Assembly (NCBI GenBank): GCA_030386875.1
Contig: CM059569.1
Location: forward strand, 42,695,842-42,759,841
Origin: Morinoia aosen
Taxonomy: Eukaryota > Arthropoda > Malacostraca > Amphipoda > Talitridae
DNA length: 64,000 nt
Reading direction: 5' to 3'
This document shows, piece after piece, positions 32,950 through 43,955 of the stretch. The position numbers and the translations under genes are program-made. The notes below the pieces were generated by a model that saw nothing but the letters and a program-made list of their open reading frames with translations, was not told the DNA's origin and searched no databases. Within the stretch, counting starts at the first letter, position 1, and the number at the start of each line of letters is the position of its first letter.

Positions 32950-33600
32950 CCAGTGTAACCATCTTTATACAAGTGTGCCGGCCGTAAGCGGTGCATGTGT
33001 GTTTGCGCCTAGCTACACATAGTGTACTGCTGTACCTTCTTCCATATTCTCCTTATTACGCATGTTCTTGTGCCTGTCGCTTTTTTCAATGAATTATTAA
33101 TGATTATTCTTTCCTTTCCCTCTCATCTGCACGGGTTGTGAGAGAGAGCTGTAGCCAAATCTATGGATATGGTTTTTTGTTCTTTTCGTGTCAGGCAACG
33201 AAACAAACTCAACATTCGCGTTTGTTCTTTCGTGTTTTTAGCGTGGTCAGCTGAGCACAGCTGAATTTTTAAATGTGTTAGACGTATTTAGTTCTCATAT
33301 TTATAAATAAAAAAAATAAAGAAAGAAGAAAAGTGCGTTTAAGCCGCATTGTGTAACACGCATCACGTATCTGTGATACCCAAGCTATCAAGTCTTGCAT
33401 TCGTGTTGCGAGTCCAGTTTGTACCGAGGAAAATATAGAGAGCAGAAGGTAGGTGAATTTGTTCGGGTGCGGTTGTAGCTGACTTCGAAAATATGAATAA
33501 TGAATATTGAACTCCAGAAGCGATGCCTAAACGGCGCTTTGTGTATCGCCTCAGTTGCGTGTTTATTGCAGCAGCCAACAGCTGCGGAGCTGTAGCCAGC
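32950..33600. other. Spacer, no gene recognised
   Basis: Unique sequence. Two overlapping minus frames of 72 and 88 codons have no motifs. Confidence 0.4.
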
Positions 33601-33604
33601 AGAC

Positions 33605-33727
33605 ACGGCATTGTAGCTGACAACTGCATAACTGCTATTAAAAACTGCAGCTAACGGCTGCTAACAGACATCTTTGAGTTGAAGTTATGCAGCTGTGAGT
33701 TGCAGTTACCCACCAGATATCTGTAGT

Positions 33728-33778
<51 letters not shown>

Positions 33779-33860
33779 CAGTTAGCTGTAGTTCTATATA
33801 TACACCAGTTAGCTGTAGGTATGCATCAGTTAACAGCTGAATTAGTGCAAAGTTAGTGCA
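33605..33860. repeat. CAGCTAAC-type repeats with (AT)n core
   Basis: ACCAGTTAGCTGTAG and AACTGCAGCTAAC words recur around a pure AT run at about 33729-33770. A strand-slippage-prone tract. Confidence 0.85.
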
Positions 33861-33974
33861 AAACATCACCCACAGCTCCCAGAGAGCAGGACAGCCGAGG
33901 GCAGCCCAACATTTGCGTAAGAAGTGAGGCGCGTAGGCGGCTCTAGTTGTGGCCGCTGGTTTTTGTGGGCCTTC

Positions 33975-34125
33975 TCGTTTAGTGTGTTCTTCTCCTTCTT
34001 TTTGTTGTTGTTCTTATTTTTCTTGTTCTTGTTTTTCACCTTGCTCTTCTCTTCTTACTTGTTCTTTTTCTTAGTTTTGTTCTTGTTTTTCATTATTTTC
34101 TCCTTGTTCTTCCTTTTCTCCTGTG
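33975..34125. repeat. TTCTTGTT-rich low-complexity tract
   Basis: CTTGTTCTTGTTTTTC words repeated. A 90-codon Phe/Leu-rich frame is compositional. Confidence 0.85.
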
Positions 34126-34129
34126 TAGT

Positions 34130-34940
34130 GAAGTTTCTCGAGTCCGTCTTCTACCAGCGGTCAGTTTTTGTGTATGCTGTTACTGGCGAGGACTAATTGC
34201 TGTCTTTTTTGATGTGTGCCCTAATTGGTGGCTTGACTGATGGTTTTGACGTTCATTTTTGAAGCTTGGTTGCTTTTGTCAACTTCTGCCTCAGTTTTAC
34301 AATCGGTATATTTTACAATGTGGTCTATAATTAAATTTGTTCCCAAATTTTGTGAGCTGGCACCTCAGTTTTATTTGCCAACTGCTTCCTCAGTTTTACA
34401 ATGCGGTTTATAATTAATTTTGTTCCTAAATTTTAACTCTCGTTAAATTTTAGCTGTAAGCATGTGCTTTGAACTCATTACAGAGATTTTGTATTGATTT
34501 ATTGGTGAGATTCATATTTTTTAGCTGAACACGTAGCCAACTTGATATTTTGATATTTTATTTACGTTTAATACGTCATTTTATTTAATATGTGTTGGAT
34601 TTAATTATTTGACTCTTAATTTTTCGTCAATATATCTTTTGCTTCAAGGTCCGCAATTTTGTTAATTGTGTAAGGGTTCAATTGTAAATTCAAATAGTAT
34701 GATAAATAATGTTCAAATGGTTTCATAAATACCATTCCAAGGATTTAAAAATCCTGGCATCCGCTCGCTTTTGTTTTTAAGCCGAAAAATATTGCTGCAG
34801 CGAAAAGTGAATATATTTTTTGAGAAAATGCAACTTATGGCGAGGAAAAAGTAATAGCAAAGAGACAGGCTTTGAAAGTAATAAAGGTTTTCTCTGATGG
34901 CATAGTGTGTTAAAACTGCGTGTGGCGAAATTCTATGTTA
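34130..34940. other. AT-rich spacer, no gene recognised
   Basis: TTTACAATGTGGTCTATAAT and TTTACAATGCGGTTTATAAT with CTCAGTTTT indicate a degenerate ~90-bp duplication at 34300-34425. Otherwise empty. Confidence 0.45.
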
Positions 34941-34941
34941 A

Positions 34942-35161
34942 TCCTTTACCGTCAAAGTGGATTTCAAAATCCACTTTCATAAACAGCTCTAATATATTTT
35001 ATGTCTTGTGAAATTCTGGTCTTAATGTGTTCTTCGAAGCTCATTATCGAGTGGCAGTCACTACCTCGTTGTGATGTCGGTGACTACATGATGCCGGTGC
35101 CAGTTTAGTGATGGTGGTTGTGATAACGGTAATATGAGTACAAAATGCGGACGTTAAAGGG
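34942..35161 (+). mobile_element. TTAA-flanked MITE, family B, copy 3 (best)
   Basis: Perfect TTAA on both sides (34938-34941 and 35162-35165). Ends TCCTTTACCGTCAAAGTGG and ATGCGGACGTTAAAGGG. Hairpin at 34954-34977 with 11-bp arms AAAGTGGATTT and a 2-nt loop directly inside the left TIR. 220 bp, non-coding. This copy sets the family boundaries and supports a piggyBac-type TTAA insertion. Confidence 0.85.
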
Positions 35162-35165
35162 TTAA

Positions 35166-35420
35166 CTTACGTAGTGTTCAGGTTTGGTGATGTCACTCGA
35201 CAATAGCAGCGTGTGGCAAATTACACCTCTATCATCACTCTCGCTTTCGTTGTGAATAAATCGGGGCAGGTAAAGAAAACTCTGAAATGACACCACCAGT
35301 GAGAGATGCTCTTCTCATCCGCCATTGAGTGACGAGGGAGAGAATAATAAAAAAGGCGTTAACGAAGCAACAAATCACGTATTCATGAGGTCTTGCAAAT
35401 GCACATCACAAATACGTATT
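35166..35420. other. Spacer, no gene recognised
   Basis: Unique sequence between two MITEs; no features seen. Confidence 0.4.
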
Positions 35421-35428
35421 TTCAAGAG

Positions 35429-35613
35429 CAGGAGTTGCGAACCATTTTTTCGCCTCGGACACCTAAAGAAATTTCATTGGAACCTCGCAAACCTGAACTA
35501 AAAGTGCCGGCATATAAGCCAACAATTTATTATTTACCTGGAGTTTCCTCGCGCCCCTGGAATACCATCTCACACCCCCGGGGGGATGCGGGCACGCCAG
35601 GTTGGGAACCCTG
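35429..35613. mobile_element. hAT-like MITE with 8-bp flanks
   Basis: CAGGAGTTGCGAACC at the left and GGTTGGGAACCCTG at the right form imperfect CAG...CTG inverted ends. The 8-bp flanks TTCAAGAG and TCCTAGAG agree at six positions, as for a decayed hAT target duplication. The open frame through it (35393-35698) is incidental. Confidence 0.55.
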
Positions 35614-35621
35614 TCCTAGAG

Positions 35622-36935
35622 TATATGATATAAGTACCCAGGAAAGGTTCTTTAGTGTTCGTAATGACGGGTATATCCTCCATCTCCTCAGATCCTAGAG
35701 CATGTGTCGAATGCAGTAGTGTGAAGCTTATTTACCGGAGCATTTAATAATTTTAAAAATATAATGCCTATTGCATTTGGAATGTCAAGCTATTATTGAA
35801 TTATTTGGTAAATCATTTGTACGATGTAGGCATGAAATGCTCACTTGTGGCATCGTATGATGGCTTGAAAGATGAAGTTAAAATTTCCTAGATTGAAAGA
35901 TAAAGGCACAGCTTGTGAGATAGAGGTACAGCTTGAAAGATAAGTGTACAGGTACGAAATTCTTGTAAACCACTGGTACAATGTCCACATTAGGTAGATC
36001 ACACAGCAGATGCAGTGCTCACTCGCAGCAGCATGCGACAGCGCACACAGTCCGCGCTGCATGCAGGCATTCCAGACCGCCCGTTGCTGCCACCCTGCGG
36101 TCGCTCAGCTCGCCTGGAATGGCAGGAATGCTGCGTGTGTGTGCGTACGCTATGTGTACGTAGTACTGCTGTACACGGCGTGTACGTGAGGTGTCGTACT
36201 CGCTTTTTATTGGGGCATTTTATGCTCATTTCTCACGTGAGGAATGAGAATGTCGAAGAATTACCGAATAATTTGTTGTTGAGGTATTTGATGCTCATCG
36301 TTTCCGTGGGAGGAACGAAAATATCAAGGTATAACCGAGTTATTTGTTTTCTGTAACTTGAAATGGCTTTTCTATCTACTCTGCTGTGCCCAGTAACTAG
36401 GATCCGAGGCATTGCACTTCTTACGTTCCTGCGTCCTGGTGTCCGCGGCTACTTCGGTGGTTTTAGCGACTTCAGTGTCGCTCGTATCTATGATATGAAA
36501 TTCCAGTTCCTACTTGGAGATTCTTGTCGTGATTCTTGTATTTGAGATAAACGTTTCGAATTAGTGGCAGCTATGTAAACGAATGATGGGAGGAACATCT
36601 AATAAAATAATATTACGCGTTAAGTTTATTTACAATAATTTCAAAGATATAAACAGTTTTTGAATAAATATTGGAAATTAGGGATGAAATAATTGTATTG
36701 CCTGGCGGTGGGCATGTGCCACGGATTTAACGCAATAGTTATGAAAATATGCATACTCACTTTCAAAAAATATTAGAAATTAGGCATGAGAAATTTACAT
36801 TGAGTGGCGGTGGGTGTGTGGCTGTGCAGAGGTGCTCGGCAGGCCGGTGTCCCGTTGTACTCGGATGGGTCTAGCGGTGCTGTGGCTGCCCTGCCCCTCA
36901 GGGGGACACAGCTAGTGTGTCTCTGGGACTTTGTG
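35622..36935. other. Spacer with small duplications
   Basis: 35868-35955 has ACAGCTTGAAAGATAAAGG-type 24-bp units, three or four copies. 36210-36340 is a roughly 75-bp duplication (ATTTTATGCTCAT and ATTTGATGCTCAT). 36000-36180 is GC-rich with overlapping frames on both strands and no recognisable protein. Confidence 0.5.
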
Positions 36936-36939
36936 CTCA

Positions 36940-37255
36940 CAGGGGGAATGTGTGAGGGCCCGAGCTGAGAGTTAGGTAGGCCTTCTTTTTGTTGAAATAA
37001 AATGTCTTTTGTCTTTTTTACTGTGTCAAGGACCACTTTTTTTCGATTCACTGCTGTCCGGTTTTTCAGCACCCACTACTTTCTTCTTCAACTTTTATCT
37101 TGTTTCATAAACTTCTTTCTTAACTTACTGTGTCTATGCACCATATGCATAGATTCTGCATTCCCTTATCTCCAAACTAAATGGTGCCTTCCTCCTTCCT
37201 CACTTTGCAACGCTTTTTTTACCGGTTAGGGAGGCTTAAACTAAAATCTAATTTA
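36940..37255 (+). mobile_element. Dispersed family G, full-length copy 1
   Basis: Shared blocks in order: AGGGGGAATGTG, CCGAGCTGAGAGTTAGGTAG, TTCGATTCACTGCTGTCC, TTTTTCAGCACCCACTACTT, ATGCATAGATTC, AACTAAATGGTGCCTTCC and GGTTAGGGAGGCTTAAACT. The same blocks occur at 38374, 41621, 49988, 62728 and 63591, always on the plus strand. There is no obvious tRNA head, TIR or ORF. It could be a SINE with an unrecognised head, a LINE 3' end or a new non-coding repeat. Confidence 0.7.
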
Positions 37256-37620
37256 ACCTAATCTAATTTCGCTGCCCATGTGTGCTGCTTTAGGGGACTT
37301 CACTTATTGCTTGGAGAGAGAATCCTGTGTCGTGTGCGCCCTGGAAATATTTGGACGGGTTTTGTGCCGGATGGTTTTGTTGTTTTTGTTAATGGAAAAA
37401 TTAGTTCGACTTTTCGATTTCGAAAAAATCATCCTTTGGGGTATTGAGTCTCCAAATGGAAAATTTTTGTCGGTACACAGCCAAATTTATGCAACTTTGT
37501 AACAAATTATTGCCATTTAAAAGGAATTACCTCGAACTGCACTTGCAGTCTCCTGCATTTTGAATTGTCACTTGATAATTTTTGCATCGTGCAGTGCTGT
37601 GTGTCGTTATTGCTACTTAG
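37256..37620. other. Spacer, no gene recognised
   Basis: A 74-codon plus frame (37278-37502) has no known motif. Confidence 0.35.
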
Positions 37621-37621
37621 T

Positions 37622-37812
37622 TATGTGCTGGGCTGTTGTGAGTGGTATCCTGTTTACCAAGCAGCATTTCCCAGTAGGTATCTAGTAATTCACTGGGCTG
37701 TTGTGAGTGGTATCCTGTTTACCAAGCAGCATTTCCCAGTAGGTATCTAGTAATTCACTGGGCTGTTGTGAGTGGTATCCTGTTTACCAAGCTGCATTTC
37801 CTAGTAGGCACT
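37622..37812. repeat. 65-bp satellite, three outlying copies
   Basis: TTCACTGGGCTGTTGTGAGT then GGTATCCTGTTTACCAAGCA recurs at 65 bp. It is the same unit as the large array at 39256-41076 but with CAGCATTTCCCAGTAGGTAT in place of ATGCATTTCACAGTAAGTAC. Confidence 0.92.
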
Positions 37813-38370
37813 AGCTGCCGGCAGGGTTTTACCGCCGCAGTATAGTGCGGTGCGCCGCAGCGGTGTCGGCCAAGGTCGAGGGAAGTGAGTATATGCGTGA
37901 GCGTTTCATTCAGCTGCGTCCTGAATGAAGGCGACTCTGTGCCTCACAGCTGCTTGTGCCTGCCGCTTGTGTTGCTGTGTTCGTTGCTTGTTTGAGTGGT
38001 TGTGTTTGTGTGCTGCTTGCTTGTTTGGTTGGTTGTGTTTGTGTGTTGGTTGTTCATTCGGCAAGTCGTGTTTGTGTATTTAGTGAGCATTTGGTCGGTT
38101 ATGTTTGTGCGGAACTGAACCAATTTCCGCCCTACACTGCAATGTCAACAGTTCCTGTTTATTTGTGAAAAGGTGTTCTTCTACGAAATTGGCGCATCTC
38201 TATCAAATTTTTACCTGCGATTTTTAATTTTTTGCAGATGTTCCGCTTTGTCTCTACTCCGTACTTATATTGCACAAATTCATGTCGTATGCAGTCGTGC
38301 ATCTTCCGTGCTATTTTACCGAATTATTTTCTACTCGACTGCATTACTTCTGTTGATATTTTGCGTCTGG
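37813..38370. other. Spacer with GTTTGTGTG low complexity
   Basis: 37985-38110 repeats GGTTGTGTTTGTGTG-type words; Val/Cys-rich frames here are compositional. No gene recognised. Confidence 0.45.
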
Positions 38371-38373
38371 TCG

Positions 38374-38520
38374 CCATAGCGCTCCTATAGGGGGAAGATG
38401 TTTGTTCCCGAGCTGAAGGTTAGGTAGGCTTTCTTTTTGTTTAAATAGAATAGGATGTCTGTTTTTTGCAGGCCGTCATTTGTGTGTTCACTGCCGTCAG
38501 TTTATTCTGCTTAATTTAAA
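38374..38520 (+). mobile_element. Dispersed family G, 5' half
   Basis: GCGCTCCTATAGGGGGAAGA, CCGAGCTGAAGGTTAGGTAG and GTTCACTGCCGTC match the first 130 bp of full copies; the 3' half is absent. Confidence 0.65.
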
Positions 38521-39255
38521 GTGAGACGTGCAATACTCTCGCTGCAACATCCTGGAGAGGAGGCGGGGATGGCGGGCTAGATTGGCGCCCTGACCGAGTA
38601 GCGATTGCGTGGCGCTGCTGCGTGATTGTTGCTCTGTCGCTCCGGTTGCACGTGCTATGGTAGTGGCGTCGTACCTTGTGCGCCAGGCGTGTTTTGTAAA
38701 AGCGCGTTGTATCATATTTTGAGTACTCAGACGCGCAATTCATGTTTGGGTCGTAATGCAAAATATGCCTTTTCCACGCGAGTATTATCTAAGCTTGCTT
38801 GGTCTTTCACACAAAGTGCTTTAACCCGTAACTTATCGAAGTGTGCTTAGGCATATGTATAATTGCGTTTCATTTATAAGCGCTTAGTTTTGCTGTCTCT
38901 CCTAGATTCGTGTATCGCGTTTCACAAGCTAGGATCCGCGTTTCACGTTTCACAATCTCCTTCACTTTCGTGAGAGAGGTAAATACGACGAACACACGTG
39001 ACGCAATGGAGGTGTGGGCCAATGCTTTTGTTCGGTGGCAGTGCAATATTGGCTTCTGTGTCCTGGCACCCCGTCACTTTCTGCACCGCGATGTCAAGTC
39101 GTGTTCTATTTTCGTTCTTGATGACCTGATCGTGTCTGCAGCGATGCAGCTTCGCTTAATTCGTTGCGTTACCGCGTCGTTCCGGTGATCCCAACATTGC
39201 TTCATTGCGCTGCTCACCTCAATTTGGTTCACATGCTGCGTGTGTGTTGTACGAG
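38521..39255. other. Spacer, no gene recognised
   Basis: Moderate GC with overlapping frames of 64-92 codons on both strands and no family motif. CGCGTTTCAC words are repeated near 38917-38955. Confidence 0.4.
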
Positions 39256-41076
39256 GTACCCTGTACAACAGTACCTAGTATTTCACTAGGCTCTTGTGAG
39301 TGGTATCCTGTTTATCAAGATGCATTTCCCAGTAAGGACCTAGTATTTCACTAGGCTGTTGTGAATGGTATCCTGTTTACCAAGATACATTTCCCAGTAA
39401 GGACCTAGTATTTCCCTAGGCTGTTGTGAGTGGTATCCTGTTTACCAAGATACATTTCACAGTAAGTACCTAGTATTTCCCTAGGCTGTTATGAGTGGTA
39501 TCCTGTTTACCAAGATGCATTTCCCAGTAAGGACCTAGTATTTCCCTAGGCTGTTGTGAGTGGTATCCTGTTTACCAAGATGCATTTCCCAGTAAGGACC
39601 TAGTATTTCACTAGGCTGTTGTGAGTGGTATCCTGTTTACCAAGATACATTTCCCAGTAAGGACCTAGTATTTCCCTAGGCTGTTGTGAGTGGTATCCTG
39701 TTTACCAAGATGCATTTCACAGTAAGTACCTAGTATATCACTAGGCTCTTGTGAGTGGTATCCTGTTTACCAAGATGCATTTCACAGTAAGTACCTAGTA
39801 TTTCACTAGGCTCTTGTGAGTGGTATCCTGTTTACCAAGATACATTTCACAGTAAATACCTAGTATTTCCCTAGGCTGTTGTGAGTGGTATCCTGTTTAC
39901 CAAGATACATTTCACAGTAAGTACCTAGTATTTCCCTAGGCTGTTGTGAGTGGTATCCTGTTTACCAAGATACATTTCACAGTAAGTACCTAGTATTTCA
40001 CTAGGCTCTTGTGAGTGGTATCCTGTTTACCAAGATGCATTTCACAGTAAGTACCTAGTATTTCACTAGGCTGTTGTGAGTGGTATTCTGTTTACCAAGA
40101 TACATTTCACAGTAAGTACCTAGTATTTCACTAGGCTCTTGTGAGTGGTATCCTGTTTACCAAGATGCATTTCACAGTAAGTATCTAGTATTTCCCTAGG
40201 CTGTTGTGAGTGGTATCCTGTTTACCAAGATGCATTTCACAGTAAGTATCTAGTATTTCCCTAGGCTGTTGTGAGTGGTATCCTGTTTACCAAGATGCAT
40301 TTCACAGTAAGTACCTAGTGTTTCACTAGGCTCTTGTGAGTGGTATCCTGTTTACCAAGATGCATTTCACAGTAAGTATCTAGTATTTCCCTAGGCTGTT
40401 GTGAGTGGTATCCTGTTTATCAAGATACATTTCACAGTAAGTACCTAGTATTTCACTAGGCTCTTGTGAGTGGTATCCTGTTTACCAAGATGCATTTCAC
40501 AGTAAGTACCTAGTATTTCACTAGGCTCTTGTGAGTGGTATCCTGTTTACCAAGATGCATTTCACAGTAAGTATCTAGTATTTCCCTAGGCTGTTGTGAG
40601 TGGTATCCTGTTTATCAAGATACATTTCACAGTAAGTACCTAGTATTTCCCTAGGCTGTTGTGAGTGGTATCCTGTTTACCAAGATGCATTTCACAGTAA
40701 GTACCTAGTATTTCACTAGGCTCTTGTGAGTGGTATCCTGTTTACCAAGATGCATTTCACAGTAAGTACCTAGTATTTCACTAGGCTCTTGTGAGTGGTA
40801 TCCTGTTTACCAAGATGCATTTCACAGTAAGTATCTAGTATTTCCCTAGGCTGTTGTGAGTGGTATCCTGTTTATCAAGATACATTTCACAGTAAGTACC
40901 TAGTATTTCCCTAGGCTGTTGTGAGTGGTATCCTGTTTACCAAGATGCATTTCACAGTAAGTATCTAGTATTTCCCTAGGCTGTTGTGAGTGGTATCCTG
41001 TTTACCAAGATGCATTTCCCAGTAAGGACCTAGTATTTCCTTAGGCTGTGGCGAGTGGTATCCCGTTTACCTAGCT
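39256..41076. repeat. 65-bp satellite, about 28 copies, with 260-bp higher-order unit
   Basis: Unit TACCTAGTATTTCCCTAGGC then TGTTGTGAGTGGTATCCTGT then TTACCAAGATGCATTTCACA plus GTAAG. Two linked variants exist: TTTCACTAGGCTCTT (type A) and TTTCCCTAGGCTGTT (type B). 40441-40700 and 40701-40960 appear identical and each is A-A-B-B, a 260-bp higher-order unit. The edge copies (first and last) are the most diverged. CCTAG...CTAGG in each unit forms a small inverted repeat. Confidence 0.97.
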
Positions 41077-41620
41077 GCCTTTTTTTTTTACTTAGGCACA
41101 GTCGATGACTTGTACCTCGTGGCAGCACGAGAGAGTGCGTGCCACGGAAGCTGTTTATTCCAACCGACACTTTCTCCGCCGCGGATGTCGCTCTCCTTCA
41201 TGTGGGCCTCGTAATTTGGTCTTGTTTCCTGATGCTAAAGTTTCCATTGGGAGTCAAATAACGAAAGTCTGCGTCTCGACCCGCGTACTTTGCATTTCGA
41301 GTTGGCGCGTATGTAATCTAATTTTTATATTTCAAATTTAGTTTAACCTTTCTGTATTTATGATTCTACGCCATTAGTATATGCATTGTAAGACTTATTT
41401 TCCGGCCCTCATATATGCCATGTTGTCTGTGGCCTTTCAGCGCGTACCTTGACATCCAATCTAATCTGCGCATACCCTTTTTTTACTCGACCGTCAACGC
41501 AATTCTTCCAACGATTTTTTTTTTGCTTTGTGGTGCGTTCATGATTTTTGCTACTTTGTTTATCCCTTTATTTTTCCGTTCGTGTTTCAGTGTGAGCTGA
41601 CTCGTGAATTGTCGTCCTCA
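41077..41620. other. Spacer, no gene recognised
   Basis: Frames of 61-78 codons without motifs; follows directly on the satellite edge. Confidence 0.4.
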
Positions 41621-41945
41621 AATTAGCGCTCCCAGGGGGAAGATGGGAGATTCCGAGCTGAAGGTTAGACGAGCCTTCCTTTCGATGATCAATGATATAT
41701 TTTTTGTTTTGTAGCGTACCATCTTTTTTTCGATTCACGACCTTTTATACCCTCTATAATTTTCTTTTGAAACGTTTATCCTGATTGATACAATTCATTA
41801 TATTTTGCTGTTTCGATGCGCAATGTTGGGGCGCATTTTGTGAATGGATTTCCCGTTCCCTCAATTCCATTCTGAATGGCGACTTCCTCCTCCTCCTCTT
41901 GGGAACACTTGTGGTTCTGGAGGCCTGAACTTATAATTTATTATA
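41621..41945 (+). mobile_element. Dispersed family G, copy 3 (diverged)
   Basis: AATTAGCGCTCCCAGGGGGA, CCGAGCTGAAGGTTAGACGA, CGATTCACGACC, CCCTCAATTCCATTCTGAAT and CTTCCTCCTCCTCCTCTTGG correspond in order to the other copies. Confidence 0.6.
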
Positions 41946-42509
41946 AATTTTTTGTCATGGTCATACTTGTTTTGATGACCACAATTACAGATCAGTTTCG
42001 CCATGATGTGTCCACCATTCCTTCCCACGTGTTCGTTGTTGAGTAATCACGTCAATATTTTTATTTTGCAATAAAAAATACAAAAAACGTCAATGGTTTT
42101 ATTTTGTCGTGTTCTTCGAAGGTCTGTTTCTCAACCATTCCATTGTTCGTAAAAGCCTATGGTAGCACTTAGTATACATCTTGTATCTGTAAAGCCTATC
42201 GTACTTCAGTTCACCATCTAATGTTCGTTTTCTGTGGTTGCAGGTAAGCGCGCCGCTGTCCTAGGCCTGCTGTTGCCCAGGCCTCTTTGCTGCCAATTCG
42301 TCTCTGGTGATGAGTACCTCAGCTGATGCTGAACTTTGATTTGGAAAGCCTATGTGGAGTCTGATATTAGCCATGAAAGACTTGTTCGGTGATGTAGATT
42401 TTAAAATTGTTTTCTGTGTCGGAAAGTTATAAAATCCAGGTTTGGTAGCTTCCATTAATTCATTTCACTCTCATGCTCTGCAGGTGTAAAGGTGCGGTGA
42501 GGAGGTCAT
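41946..42509. other. Spacer, no gene recognised
   Basis: A 64-codon minus frame (42261-42455) shows no known motif. No repeats noticed. Confidence 0.4.
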
Positions 42510-42513
42510 TTGA

Positions 42514-42731
42514 CACGTTGAGAGCGGCGGGTTAAACTGAAGTTCAATAGCCAACTCGAATAAGAGTTGATTTTAGAGATAAATTTTGAAAATAACGAAC
42601 ATTAAATAGATCGCGCCTTCATTTGGTTTTCATTAAGCATTTATCTAAATTGACTCATTGACTGCTGGTCGGTCAGCAGCATTATGAATATCCTTTCAGT
42701 GACCACCTGTGGCTCACGTCTCACTTAACTG
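42514..42731 (-). mobile_element. TTAA-flanked MITE, family A, copy 5
   Basis: CACGTTGAGAGCGGCGGGTT after TTGA (42510-42513) and GTCTCACTTAACTG before TTAA (42732-42735). Interior GACTGCTGGTCGGTCAGCAG matches copy 1 in the same orientation. Confidence 0.7.
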
Positions 42732-42735
42732 TTAA

Positions 42736-43098
42736 ATGATCAAAAAAGGGTTTGGTTTCTCTTGGTTCCGTGTCCCCTATTTCTATTACAGTTTCGAAAT
42801 ACTAAAAACTAATACTCAGAAATTATTCATATCAGAGCCATAATGTATGCGTTTTATTTTTGAACCCTCCAGTTACGTGTCGGGATAAGTTACGAGTAAA
42901 TTTCGATCAGGACAAATTAATTCCATCCAATTCAAAATCATAAATTTACTGTCACTGTGCAGTGTTCAGGAGTCCGGTTTGAATGACAGAAGTAGGAATT
43001 TGCAGATGAAACAAACACGCAAGCAAGCTACAAACTGTCACCACTGAGGTGTATTCTTTGAAGTGCTTGTCTCCGATCAAACATGACGACGTTGCATG
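42736..43098. other. Spacer, no gene recognised
   Basis: Unique AT-rich sequence with no features seen. Confidence 0.4.
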
Positions 43099-43099
43099 G

Positions 43100-43955
43100 C
43101 CGGTCAACCATTAAACCGGTCATGAAACATGTGACCAGTCATGAAACATGTGACCAGTCATGAAACATGTGACCAGTCATGAAACATGTGACCGGTCATG
43201 AAACATATGACCGGTCATGAAACATGTGACCAGTCATGAAACATGTGACCAGTCATGAAACATGTGACCAGTCATGAAACATGCATGTGACCAGTCATGA
43301 AACATGCATGTGACCAGTCATGAAACATGTGACCAGTCATGAAACATGTGACCAGTCATGAAACATGTGACCAGTCATGAAACATGTGACCAGTCATGAA
43401 ACATGTGACCAGTCATGAAACATGTGACCAGTCATGAAACATGTGACCAGTCATGAAACATGTGACCAGTCATGAAACATATGACCGGTCATGAAACATG
43501 ACTGGTCATGAAACATGTGACCGGTCATGAAACATGTGACCAGTCATGAAACATAGATCAGTCATGAAACATGTGACCGGTCATGAATCATATGACCAGT
43601 CATGAATCATATGACCAGTCATGAAACATGTGACCGGTCATGAAACATGTGACCGGTCATGAAACATGTGACCGGTCATGAAACATGTGACCGGTCATGA
43701 AACATGTGACCGGTCATGAAACATGTGACCGGTCATGAAACATGTGACCGGTCATGAAACATGTGACCGGTCAGGAAACATGTGACCGGTCATGAAACAT
43801 GTGACCGGTCATGAAACATGTGACCGGTCATGAAACACGTGACCGGCCATGAAACACGTGACCGGCCATGAAACACGTGACCGGCCATGAAACACGTGAC
43901 CGGCCATGAAACACGTGACCGGCCATGAAACATATGACCGGTCAACCATTAAACT
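43100..43955. repeat. 19-bp satellite, about 43 copies in three variant blocks
   Basis: Unit ACCAGTCATGAAACATGTG on the left, ACCGGTCATGAAACATGTG in the centre and right, and ACCGGCCATGAAACACGTG in five copies at about 43836-43930. Two 23-bp units with CATGCATGTG occur near 43280-43320. GGTCAACCATTAAAC borders the array on both sides (about 43101 and 43939), so the array sits inside a longer ancestral duplication. Each central unit has the palindrome TGACCGGTCA. Confidence 0.96.

Noticed and set aside
33729..33770. TATA-type promoter
   Set aside because: A plain (AT)n microsatellite with no downstream gene.
36940..37255. LTR of a retrotransposon
   Set aside because: Copies lack TG...CA termini, no internal gag-pol region lies between same-strand copies, and spacing is irregular.
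43100..43955. CRISPR-like array
   Set aside because: Repeat units are contiguous with no unique spacers and no cas genes; the sequence is eukaryotic. The same applies to every other array here.
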